A stretch of 40,677 bases of DNA, from contig JBASRM010000509.1 of the NCBI GenBank assembly GCA_049273835.1, positions 1-40,677 of the forward strand, given 5' to 3'. Below the pieces are notes generated by a model that was given only the letters and a program-made list of their open reading frames with translations, ran no database searches and was not told the origin of the DNA. A program made the translations under genes and the position numbers. Below are positions 8,152 through 15,109 of this stretch, piece by piece; within the stretch, counting starts at the first letter, position 1, and each line of letters opens with the position of its first letter. This DNA is from Onstottus_A sp049273835. GTDB lineage: Bacteria; Acidobacteriota; Blastocatellia; UBA7656.

Positions 8152-8613
8152 ATGCTTGAAGCAGGACAACCGTTTCCGCAATTTGCCCTCCCGAATCAGG
8201 ATGGGAAGACGGTGAAGCTTGGCGATTTCGCCGGCAAGTGGCTGGTGGTGTATTTCTATCCAAAGGACGACACCCCGGGCTGCACGATTCAGGGGCAGTC
8301 CTTTACCGCGACTAAATCGGATTTCGATAATGCCGGCATCAGCGTCGTTGGTGTGAGTCAGGACGACGTCGACTCTCATAAGAGTTTTTGCAACAAGTTC
8401 GGCTTTACGATCGACTTGCTGGCAGACACCAATGCCGACCTCCTTAAAACGGCCGGGGTTGGGCAGAGCGAATACAAGGGTACAATGTACTGGGACCGTA
8501 CCAGTTTTGTGATCGACCCGAGCGGGGTTCTCCGCAAAGTCTATCAGAAAGTGAATCCGCAGGGTCACGAGCGGGTGCTGCTCGATGACATCAATCGGAT
8601 GAAGGCAGAATAG
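8152..8613 (+). CDS. bcp: Peroxiredoxin, Bcp/PrxQ-type
   Basis: This 153-residue thioredoxin-fold peroxidase reduces H2O2 and organic hydroperoxides in the cytosol. The peroxidatic cysteine is Cys44 in DDTPGCT, preceded by VVYFYPKD. In E. coli Bcp a resolving cysteine lies five residues later; here the sequence continues IQGQSFTATK, so that cysteine is missing. The only other cysteine is Cys80 in SFCNKF. The enzyme is therefore a 1-Cys-type Bcp, or it uses Cys80 or an external thiol. The rest is canonical (GVSQDDVDSHKSF, LLADTNADLLK, DRTSFVIDPSGVLRKVY). AAAGGAAAG upstream of the ATG is the ribosome site. It appears to be a single-gene unit. Confidence 0.93.
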   Translation: MLEAGQPFPQFALPNQDGKTVKLGDFAGKWLVVYFYPKDDTPGCTIQGQSFTATKSDFDNAGISVVGVSQDDVDSHKSFCNKFGFTIDLLADTNADLLKTAGVGQSEYKGTMYWDRTSFVIDPSGVLRKVYQKVNPQGHERVLLDDINRMKAE

Positions 8614-8621
8614 CGTGGGGC

Positions 8622-8648
8622 GGAGCGCCAGGTCTTACCTGGCTCCTC
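8622..8648 (+). terminator. Hairpin after bcp
   Basis: GCCAGGT (8627-8633) pairs with ACCTGGC (8637-8643) over a 3-base loop, 14 bp after the bcp stop. No U-run follows, so terminator function is uncertain. Confidence 0.4.
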
Positions 8649-8860
8649 TCGCAACTGGCGTGATAGTTCGGCAGCGGACGCTTAGGTGCAGGTGCTGGTT
8701 CACTATCTTGAAACCGGGCTAACACGTCCAGCAGTATAAGCCCTGGACGCAATGGCCAAGGCGATCGTCAGTGGATCACACGAATTGCGAGGGCGAACTT
8801 CAAAGCGTCAGCGATTTCTCCGGCAGGGAGAAAACAAATCAGCATCATGGAGGCTCTACG

Positions 8861-9241
8861 ATGAAATACAGAATGGTGATTTTTGCAGCCGTGCTCGCGC
8901 TGATCAGCGTTACGCTGGTAAAAGCGGCGAACGTGGATGGCAAGTGGTTGGCTCAAGTGCCCGGACGAGGCGGGCAGACTCGTGAAACAACCTTCACCTT
9001 CAAGGCCGAGGGTGGGAAGTTGACTGGCAGCGTGTCGGGCATGCAAGGCGACACTGCGATCTCTGATGGCGTAATCAAGGGAGATGAAATCTCTTTCACG
9101 ATGTCGTTCAGTCCGCCGCAGGGAAATCCGGTCAAGCTGTTATACAAGGGGAAGGTCTCCGGCGACGAAATTAAAATGACTCGTACCCGGGAAGGCAGCG
9201 ACCAGCCGCCCACCGAGTTCACAGCTAAGCGAGTCAAGTAG
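8861..9241 (+). CDS. Small secreted beta-rich protein of unknown function
   Basis: The 126-residue product starts at the ATG at 8861 with GGAGG at 8849-8853. An upstream in-frame GTG/ATG-like extension from 8771 lacks a ribosome site. Residues 1-22 (MKYRMVIFAAVLALISVTLVKA) are a signal peptide. The mature chain begins NVDGKWLAQVPGRGGQTRETTFTF and alternates strands: KLTGSVSGMQGDTAISDGVI, DEISFTMSFSPPQGNPVKLLY, KVSGDEIKMTRTREG. This is a repeated short beta-meander typical of a small lipocalin-like barrel family common in Acidobacteriota and Planctomycetota. No catalytic residues are apparent. It looks monocistronic. Confidence 0.75.
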   Translation: MKYRMVIFAAVLALISVTLVKAANVDGKWLAQVPGRGGQTRETTFTFKAEGGKLTGSVSGMQGDTAISDGVIKGDEISFTMSFSPPQGNPVKLLYKGKVSGDEIKMTRTREGSDQPPTEFTAKRVK

Positions 9242-9440
9242 CACCTGTCTAAACCAAAACGAAAGAGGGCATGTTGCCGGCTTCATCTGGTCTCCGATGG
9301 CGAAGGAAGGCCAAGGCTGGAGCTTGAACTTCGCGCCCTTCTTGTCGTTTCGTTTTGCTGTCTATCCTGGCGCTCGCTCCACGCCGCTTCTGGCGTATTC
9401 AGTTCCTGCGTCTTAGGTATCGTCGCATTAACGCGAGCTG

Positions 9441-9599
9441 ATGAAAGTAGCGGGCAAGACTTATGAACCGGTGACCTACGAAGGAGCGGGGCACGGATTC
9501 ATGCGCGCGGGAGAGGACCCGTCGAACACCAACGAAGCCAACAGGAAGGCCCGCCACGAAGCCTGGACGAGATGGAAGGGCATCCTCAAGAAAATCTGA
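9441..9599 (+). pseudogene. Remnant: C-terminal end of a dienelactone hydrolase
   Basis: Translation from 9441 gives a 52-residue chain with TYEPVTYEGAGHGFMRAGED and a Trp/Lys-rich terminal helix (HEAWTRWKGILKK). This is the last quarter of a dienelactone hydrolase family protein, including the catalytic His in GAGHGF. An in-frame TAA stands at 9429-9431, just upstream, and there is no ribosome site. The rest of the gene (nucleophile cysteine and aspartate regions) is absent from the window. I read it as a deletion remnant rather than a working small gene. The other parts of 9242-9702 hold an imperfect inverted repeat (AAAACGAAA near 9256 with TTTCGTTTT near 9347) and no gene. Confidence 0.75.
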
Positions 9600-9702
9600 C
9601 GTACTGCAGCGCCCTGATGCTTCGGTGTAAGGTGTTGAACCGCGGCTGCTGCTGTACAGGTTGATGCGGAGAACGTCAAACTCCGGCAATCGGAGGTAAG
9701 CA

Positions 9703-11268
9703 ATGAAGTCGCACAGTTGGTTGATGGTGATCGTCTGCAGCCTGGCGGTTGCGACGCAAATTCCTGCTCTTCCAAACCGACCTCATGTAAGTGCCTCAGG
9801 TAGATCGCAACAGAGCATCACCACTCTCCCGACCTCACAACGACGACCCGGCGAGATACTGCTGGAACCGGCGTCACTCACCGCACCTGGAACCGGGTCT
9901 CTCAACTTCGAAATCGGCACGCTGTACGTTCCAGAGAATCGCGCCGATCCAAAGAGCCGGACGATCGGAGTTGGGTTCGCGCGTTTTCGGGCGCTGCAAT
10001 CGACGGGCGCGCCGCCGACTTTTCATTTGCCCGGCGGCCCGGGCGATTCCTATCTTCGAGGATTGAAACAGGACAATCGGCAACTAGCGCGCTGGATTAA
10101 GCACATCAACCTATACCGGCGGGTGGGGGACGTGGTGTTTGTTGATCAGCGCGGCAACAGCGAACGCGGTGAAATCCTCAAGCTCAAATATCGAACGCCA
10201 GAACAGCCCCTGGATCAACCGGGCAGTCTTGCGCGCGCGACGGCCGCCTTTGTCGAAGGGGCGAGGGCCGGGGTCGCGGAGCATGAGAAGAAGGGCATCG
10301 ATCTTCGCGGCTACACTGTCAAAGAATGCGCGGATGATGTGAATGATCTGCGGCGGGCGCTGGGCTATGAGCGGATCACCCTCGTAGGGACGAGCTTTGG
10401 TTCGCAGTGGAGCTTTGCGGTGATGCGCCGGCATCCGGACGTTGTTACACGCGCGTTGCTATCCGGGGTTGAACCGTTGGACTACGGGTACGACATGCCG
10501 TCACACGTGTTTGCGGCGGTGCAACGCGCCTGGTGGGAGGCAGAAAAAGACCCGCGGCTCAAACCATATATTCCGCCCGGCGGTCTGATGGCGGCCGCGC
10601 GAGAGGTTCTTAGACGGCTTGATCGCGCACCTGAGCAGGTAAAACTCTCCGACACCCTGTCTGTGACCATTGGCCGGGAGGACTTCCAGCGAGACTTTCC
10701 CAGAGGACCTAACGGACCCGCGTTTTTGCTTGGATTGTATTACGAACGTTACATACCGTGGGCATTGAATCTGAGCGGCGGCCGCCGCAGCCGTGAAGTG
10801 GACACCGTGCTCATAGGTCCGTTGATAGACACGAGCCTGGGGGTTACCCCGAGACGCGAGTATCTGTTGAGGACCGATGCCGGCACCGAGTTTTTGGGTC
10901 AATGGAATTTTGACAGCTACCTCGCGACGGCGGAAATCTGGCCGAGCGCCGACGTGGGCGACGAGTTCCGAACCGAAATCGTGAGCCGCATCCCGGTCGT
11001 CTTTGCTCAAGGGGATTGGGACACATCGACTCCCGTTGAAAACACACTGAACGTCGCGCCATTTTTCCTCAACGGGCGAGTGCTCATTGCCGAGCACGGA
11101 GGACATGGAGTACTTGAGCCCATAGCCGAGAATTTGCCGGAGGTTATGTCCGGGCTGCTGGAGTTTCTCCAGACCGGGAGTACGGCGAACATTCCGGCGC
11201 GTGTGACGCTGCCGGTGCCCAAGTTTAACATTCCGGACTTCCCGCCGCCTTCCTCGAAACCGAAATAG
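9703..11268 (+). CDS. Secreted alpha/beta hydrolase, S33 (tripeptidyl/prolyl aminopeptidase-like)
   Basis: This 521-residue protein has a signal peptide (about residues 1-22) and a CGGAGGTAAG ribosome site. The oxyanion region is HLPGGPGDS (about 108-116), followed by VVFVDQRGNSERG. The nucleophile elbow is GTSFGSQ with Ser231. The rest of the predicted triad is Asp440 in GDWDTSTP and His468 in EHGGHG, and a cap domain of roughly 200 residues lies between. This order matches secreted aminopeptidases of the S33 family (SlpD/E, tripeptidyl aminopeptidase, proline iminopeptidase). A peptidase releasing N-terminal residues in the periplasm is likely, but esterases share the layout. The Pro/Lys-rich tail (FPPPSSKPK) is unstructured. 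A broken gene follows 31 bp downstream. Confidence 0.88.
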   Translation: MKSHSWLMVIVCSLAVATQIPALPNRPHVSASGRSQQSITTLPTSQRRPGEILLEPASLTAPGTGSLNFEIGTLYVPENRADPKSRTIGVGFARFRALQSTGAPPTFHLPGGPGDSYLRGLKQDNRQLARWIKHINLYRRVGDVVFVDQRGNSERGEILKLKYRTPEQPLDQPGSLARATAAFVEGARAGVAEHEKKGIDLRGYTVKECADDVNDLRRALGYERITLVGTSFGSQWSFAVMRRHPDVVTRALLSGVEPLDYGYDMPSHVFAAVQRAWWEAEKDPRLKPYIPPGGLMAAAREVLRRLDRAPEQVKLSDTLSVTIGREDFQRDFPRGPNGPAFLLGLYYERYIPWALNLSGGRRSREVDTVLIGPLIDTSLGVTPRREYLLRTDAGTEFLGQWNFDSYLATAEIWPSADVGDEFRTEIVSRIPVVFAQGDWDTSTPVENTLNVAPFFLNGRVLIAEHGGHGVLEPIAENLPEVMSGLLEFLQTGSTANIPARVTLPVPKFNIPDFPPPSSKPK

Positions 11269-11299
11269 TGACGGACCTAAACTCTGAACAGTCAAGTTT

Positions 11300-11439
11300 A
11301 TGAGAGTCAGAGCGATTGCCGGGCTTGTTGGCGGAGCGCTGCTGGTGCTGAGCAGCGCCGCGCACGCCTTTCTGGGATGGCCGCCGCAAAGCGCGCTTTT
11401 CTCAAACAAGCCGGTGTCGATGAAGAACTGAGAGAAGGA
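11300..11439 (+). pseudogene. Truncated, frameshifted small membrane-protein gene
   Basis: An ATG at 11300 opens MRVRAIAGLVGGALLVLSSA then AHAFLGWPPQ, a hydrophobic N-terminal segment. That frame soon hits a stop at 11429-11431. A second frame through the same DNA (from about 11377) reads AFLKQAGVDEELREG, which continues the protein-like sequence, so a one-base indel is likely near 11375-11390. Right after this, at about 11440, the coding sense ends in the palindromic repeat array. I infer that a gene for a small membrane protein (AHAFLGWP... then a helix, a pattern I associate with short conserved hypotheticals) was cut by array insertion or expansion. Confidence 0.6.
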
Positions 11440-12071
11440 CCAGTCTGCGGATTTTTAGCTTAGATACGAGCTACCCGCAGACTAGACTGTCCAGTCCGCG
11501 GCTCGCGCAAAAGGTACCGTAGACTGTCCAGTCTGCGGATGAAGTCTTCGCAGCTTTGTTAGCTTAGATACGAACTACCCGCAGACTAGACAGTCTACGG
11601 TACGAGTTCCCAAAGTGGCAGCAAATCCAGTCTGCGGCTCACGCAAAACGTACCCGTAGACTGTCCAGTCTGCGGCTCGCTCAAATGTACCGTAGAGTGT
11701 CCAGTCTGCGGCTCACGCAAAACGTACCGTAGACTGTCCAGTCTGCGGCTCGCTCAAATGTACCGTAGACTGTCCAGTCTGCGGCTCACGCAAAACGTAC
11801 CGTAGACTGTCCAGTCTGCGGATGAAGTCTTCGCAGCTTTGTTAGCTTAGATACGAGCTACCCGCAGACTAGACAGTCTACGGTACGAGTTCCTCAAAGC
11901 GGCAGCAAATCCAGTCTGCGGCTCACGCAAAACGTACCGTAGACTCTGTCCAGTCTGCGGCTCACGCAAAACGTACCGTAGACAGTCTGCAGATGAAGTC
12001 TTCGCAGCTTTGTTAGCTTAGATACGAGCTACCCGCAGACTCGACAGTCTACGGTACGAGTTCCTCAAAGC
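11440..12071. repeat. Array of palindromic repeats in direct and inverted orientation
   Basis: About 630 bp are filled with copies of a core like GTAGACTGTCCAGTCTGCGG. The core holds the dyad AGACTG-TC-CAGTCT. At least eight forward copies occur (for example near 11518, 11655, 11690, 11727, 11764, 11802, 11938), spaced about 37 bp by GCTCACGCAAAACGTACC or GCTCGCTCAAATGTACC. Inverted copies (CCGCAGACTAGACAGTCTAC) occur near 11579, 11863 and 12033. A longer module of about 80 bp (containing GATGAAGTCTTCGCAGCTTT and TTAGCTTAGATACGAGCTAC) occurs three times, near 11538, 11819 and 11991, plus a shortened copy near 11449. No protein is encoded. The spacers repeat too, so this is not CRISPR. Confidence 0.93.
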
Positions 12072-13189
12072 GTCAGCGCATCGATCAAAACGTCAATTTC
12101 TTCCCGTGTGTTGTAGAAGTGAGGCGATATCCTCAAACGATTCGCGCGCGGAGCGGTTAGGATGTTCCTGGCGCGGAGTAACCTGTACAGCTCTCTCGGC
12201 GTGTGTCGTTCATTTGTGCAGGTAGTGATCGCCGAATTCTCACCCGGCCGTTGCGAGCTCGCCACCTTGTAACCTTTCGCCGTCAATCGCTCAGACAGAT
12301 ACCGGCTCAGGCCGAGAAGATATGACTCGATTTTTTCCGGACCAACTTCGATGAACAATTCGATCGCTGCCCCAAGACCGTAGACCCCGACGGTGTTTAG
12401 TGTGCCGCATTCGAAACGCCCGGCGCCGGCCCGATAATCGAGCTTGTAATCCAGGTGTTGTTCGTAGTTTTTCACCGAAGTCCAGCCGACCACCGTGGGC
12501 TTGATCCGGTCAAGCACTCGATCGGAAATGTAAAGCAGGGCGACACCTTCGGGGCCGGTGAGATACTTATGCGCATCGGCCGCAAATGCATCGACCTGAT
12601 CACGTTCCACGTCCAGTTTCAATCCCCCGAGGCCTTGAATCGCATCAACCACAAAAATGATTCCTCGATCGCGGCAGAAGCTGCCAATGCTCCTGAGGTC
12701 CGAACGGAAACCGCTTGCGAACTGGACCCAACTGATCGCAACAACGCGAGTGTGATCGTCAACTTTCGAAAGCAAGTCGTCGGTATCAATGCGGCCGTCG
12801 CGCTCCTCGGCGAATTTCATAGTGATCCCTCGCTCTCCGCATAACCGCATCCACGGATAAACGTTAGCCGGGAACTCGACATTGCAGGTGATAACGTTGT
12901 CGCCGCTGCTCCACTCGATTCCGTTGGCGATCGCGGACAAAGCCCCTGAGGTGTTTCGCATGAAGGCGATCTCGTGAGTACGAGCGTTTACTAATCGGGC
13001 GGCCGCTTCGCGGGTATCTTCATAGGTCCGCAACCATTTCTCATAGTTTGCCGAGCCATTGCTGGTCACGTCCTCGACCAGCCCGCTCATTGCGTCGCGC
13101 ACGCGGGTGGACAGGGGCGACACAGCCGCGTGGTTCATATAAATGTATTTTTCAGTGACTGGAAAAAGATCTCGAATATGTTGGTTCAT
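12065..13189 (-). CDS. Aminotransferase class V (cysteine desulfurase/isopenicillin-N epimerase-like)
   Basis: This 374-residue fold-type I PLP enzyme keeps the full catalytic core. The N-terminal YMNHAAVSPLS is the usual start of the class V domain. NTSGALSAIANGI follows at about 79-91. Asp182 in VDAIQGLG should bind the pyridine nitrogen, and Lys208 in DAHKYLTGPEG should form the Schiff base. CGTLNTVGVYGLGAAI and the C-terminal RISPHFYNTREEIDVLIDAL complete the domain. Cysteine desulfurase, isopenicillin-N epimerase-like racemase and kynureninase-like roles are all possible. The start ATG overlaps the asparaginase stop by 4 bases (ATGA), so the two are co-translated. The stop codon and last codons lie inside the repeat-array sequence. 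Confidence 0.92.
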   Translation of the reverse strand: MNQHIRDLFPVTEKYIYMNHAAVSPLSTRVRDAMSGLVEDVTSNGSANYEKWLRTYEDTREAAARLVNARTHEIAFMRNTSGALSAIANGIEWSSGDNVITCNVEFPANVYPWMRLCGERGITMKFAEERDGRIDTDDLLSKVDDHTRVVAISWVQFASGFRSDLRSIGSFCRDRGIIFVVDAIQGLGGLKLDVERDQVDAFAADAHKYLTGPEGVALLYISDRVLDRIKPTVVGWTSVKNYEQHLDYKLDYRAGAGRFECGTLNTVGVYGLGAAIELFIEVGPEKIESYLLGLSRYLSERLTAKGYKVASSQRPGENSAITTCTNERHTPRELYRLLRARNILTAPRANRLRISPHFYNTREEIDVLIDALTL

Positions 13190-14214
13190 ATGCTCAGCTC
13201 AAACACTGCCCGCACCTCGCCCACGTTGAGGCCGCGATAATTCTGAAGCATCGGGTGGTGATAACTACCAAGCTCTGCCACCTCATCCTGGTTGAGCACG
13301 CCAAGTTGGCTGAGAACTTCTACGACTGTAGGGCCGAGCCCGCGGTACGAGCCATCCTCCATTTTGATCGCAACACCGGCGCCACGCGGGAACTGTTCAC
13401 AGGGAAGCACGCCGATGGAATATGCGGCTTCCGCGCCAATCTTGCAGATCAGCTTGCCGTGGGCGGCCCGCAGCAGCTCGGTATCGAATCTTCCTTTTGT
13501 TCCGCCCACCATTTCAGGATGATCGATCATAGCCTTGACGATGCGATGAGCCGCCCGCGCGAGCTCGGAGTCTTCGACCGGCGTATCGACCAGACGGGCG
13601 AATGCCACGGCCAGCGATCGAAGGGGAACTGCAAACGTCGGGGCGCTGCAGCCGTCAATCGCTGTCTGAATGTCTTCGCCGAGTTCAGCCATGCGAGCGA
13701 AGACGCGAACGATCTCGCGCTGAACTGGATGATCAGACGAAACATAGTCGTCGAGTGGCAAACCAAGAAGAACTGCGGTCATCAGCATCGCTGTGTGCTT
13801 GCCAGAACAGTTGTTGTGAAGCTGCGTGTAGGCCTCGCCCGAGGCTTCGAGCTTCCTTGCAGTTTCAACACTGTAGGGAGCGTGCGCGCCACAACGCAGC
13901 GCGGTCTCGTCAAGTCCGGCACGGGCAAGCATCCCGGCAACAGCTTCGGTGTGAATCGATTCGCCTTCGTGCGATGCGCACACGACAGCGAGCTCCCGCT
14001 CGTCAATGCTGAAGTGATCCGCCGCGCCGCTTGTGATGAATGGGATTGCCTGGATCGGTTTGATCGTCGAGCGCGTGGAGGTTGGAACCGCATCGTCGCC
14101 GAGCCGGGTGATCACTCGTCCGTTGGGCTCGGCAACCACGATTGCGCCGCGGTGTCGCGATTCAACAATCGCGCCTCGACTGACCTCAACCAGGATGGGA
14201 AACTCGTTTTGCAT
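13186..14214 (-). CDS. L-asparaginase, Rhizobium etli (ReAV) / Asparaginase_II type
   Basis: This 342-residue enzyme hydrolyses L-asparagine to aspartate and ammonia, probably in the cytosol. It belongs to Pfam Asparaginase_II, the class typified by R. etli ReAV, which is unrelated to E. coli AnsA/AnsB. The signatures are visible: TSTRSTIKPIQA holds Ser49 and Lys52, the counterparts of the catalytic Ser48/Lys51 of ReAV. Cys136 and Lys139 in HNNCSGKH and Cys189 in DGCSAPTF match the ReAV zinc ligands Cys135, Lys138 and Cys189. CASHEGE and HPEMVGGTKGRFD are also typical. It is the first gene of a two-gene unit overlapping the class V enzyme by 4 bases, which suggests a shared amino-acid pathway. 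Confidence 0.95.
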   Translation of the reverse strand: MQNEFPILVEVSRGAIVESRHRGAIVVAEPNGRVITRLGDDAVPTSTRSTIKPIQAIPFITSGAADHFSIDERELAVVCASHEGESIHTEAVAGMLARAGLDETALRCGAHAPYSVETARKLEASGEAYTQLHNNCSGKHTAMLMTAVLLGLPLDDYVSSDHPVQREIVRVFARMAELGEDIQTAIDGCSAPTFAVPLRSLAVAFARLVDTPVEDSELARAAHRIVKAMIDHPEMVGGTKGRFDTELLRAAHGKLICKIGAEAAYSIGVLPCEQFPRGAGVAIKMEDGSYRGLGPTVVEVLSQLGVLNQDEVAELGSYHHPMLQNYRGLNVGEVRAVFELSI

Positions 14215-14334
14215 TCGACTGCGGGATGCCGCTGAACGAGAAGCTACTTTACCGCATCACATTGCAAACAACAATCTTAGAGGTCTACTATGGCTTTGCG
14301 GAATCATCGCGAAGCGTCGTGCGAAGGAGGTAAA

Positions 14335-14742
14335 ATGAATAGTGTAATCTGTGTTCTGTTCATTCTTGCGGCATGGGCGCCCGCCACCGCGAAGCAGGAA
14401 ACCAGTCAACCGGATTCGCCAACGCCAAAGCAAACAGAGCAAGCTCCATCAGCCCCGCCCGCATTCTCAGCAGCAGGTGAAGTCCCGCAGACCAGGACTC
14501 CTGCGGAGGACCGAGCCCGCTTTGAACGTCAACATCCGAATTTTGTAATTCTCCCGCCGCAGTGGGTATTGAAAGAAGGTGCGCTCTATTTGGACGTGCT
14601 TGGAAACGGCACGCTCATACCGGTCCCTGGAGGCGGGGCTAGCGGTTGCTTCGGTGTGAATTCGACCAGCCGGTTTGATCCGTTTAAGCCCAACATCGAA
14701 GTGTTCCCGCCTAAGCCGCCATCGGTGCCTCCACGACGCTGA
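14335..14742 (+). CDS. Small Pro-rich secreted protein, function unknown
   Basis: The 135-residue product starts at the ATG at 14335, 4 bases after AAGGAGG (14324-14330). An in-frame ATG at 14290 has no ribosome site. Residues 1-19 (MNSVICVLFILAAWAPATA) are a signal peptide. A Pro/Gln/Thr-rich linker follows (about 20-65), then a short conserved-looking core, FERQHPNFVILPPQWVLKEG and ALYLDVLGNGTLIPVPGGGA. The end is Pro-rich (FPPKPPSVPPRR). I do not recognise the family. It converges with the ComEA-like lipoprotein gene downstream. Confidence 0.65.
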   Translation: MNSVICVLFILAAWAPATAKQETSQPDSPTPKQTEQAPSAPPAFSAAGEVPQTRTPAEDRARFERQHPNFVILPPQWVLKEGALYLDVLGNGTLIPVPGGGASGCFGVNSTSRFDPFKPNIEVFPPKPPSVPPRR

Positions 14743-14766
14743 ATCGGAAAGCGCCCGGCGGCTGCC

Positions 14767-15099
14767 TCATCTATCAACGCAGATCAGATCAGATATTGCC
14801 TTATACTTCCTCTCACTAAACCCTTCGATGATGATTATTTCTTCAGGTCTCCGAAAGCGCCCGTGCCGCTCGCGGTAGTCGATGATCTTCTTTGCCATCA
14901 CCTCGCCTATACCTTGAAGTCGGACCAGCTCGTCGACGGTGGCGGTGTTCAAATTGAGGCAAGGTCGCTGAGACTGCTGCCCTAACTGATATGCATTTGC
15001 ATTTCGGTTAAGCAGCGTTGTGTTGCTCTTTGTGGCGGGTTCGACGGGTCGGCATGCGGCAAGAGCGAAGAGGCCAAGGGAAATGATGAAGAGTCTCAT
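14767..15099 (-). CDS. ComEA-like helix-hairpin-helix lipoprotein
   Basis: This 110-residue protein has a lipoprotein signal peptide; LFALAAC ends in the lipidated Cys16. After a low-complexity Asn-rich linker comes a ComEA-type tandem helix-hairpin-helix: CLNLNTATVDELVRLQGIGE, then AKKIIDYRERHGRFRRPEEI and IIIEGFSERKYKAISDLI. ComEA binds incoming double-stranded DNA during transformation. Short lipoprotein forms like this are common and may act in DNA uptake or simply bind DNA at the envelope. No other competence gene is visible nearby. The AlbA_2-ATPase gene ends 10 bp upstream in the same direction, so they may share a transcript. Confidence 0.88.
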   Translation of the reverse strand: MRLFIISLGLFALAACRPVEPATKSNTTLLNRNANAYQLGQQSQRPCLNLNTATVDELVRLQGIGEVMAKKIIDYRERHGRFRRPEEIIIIEGFSERKYKAISDLICVDR

Positions 15100-15109
15100 G
15101 CCGCTTTGG

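Noticed and set aside
10501..11409. Minus-strand open frame of 302 codons
   Set aside because: It is the shadow of the S33 hydrolase gene, which has signal peptide, triad and ribosome site.
11440..12071. CRISPR array
   Set aside because: The spacers are repeated too, cores occur in both orientations, repeat spacing is irregular and no cas gene is near.
13255..14235. Plus-strand open frame of 326 codons
   Set aside because: It is antisense to the asparaginase gene with its complete catalytic motifs.
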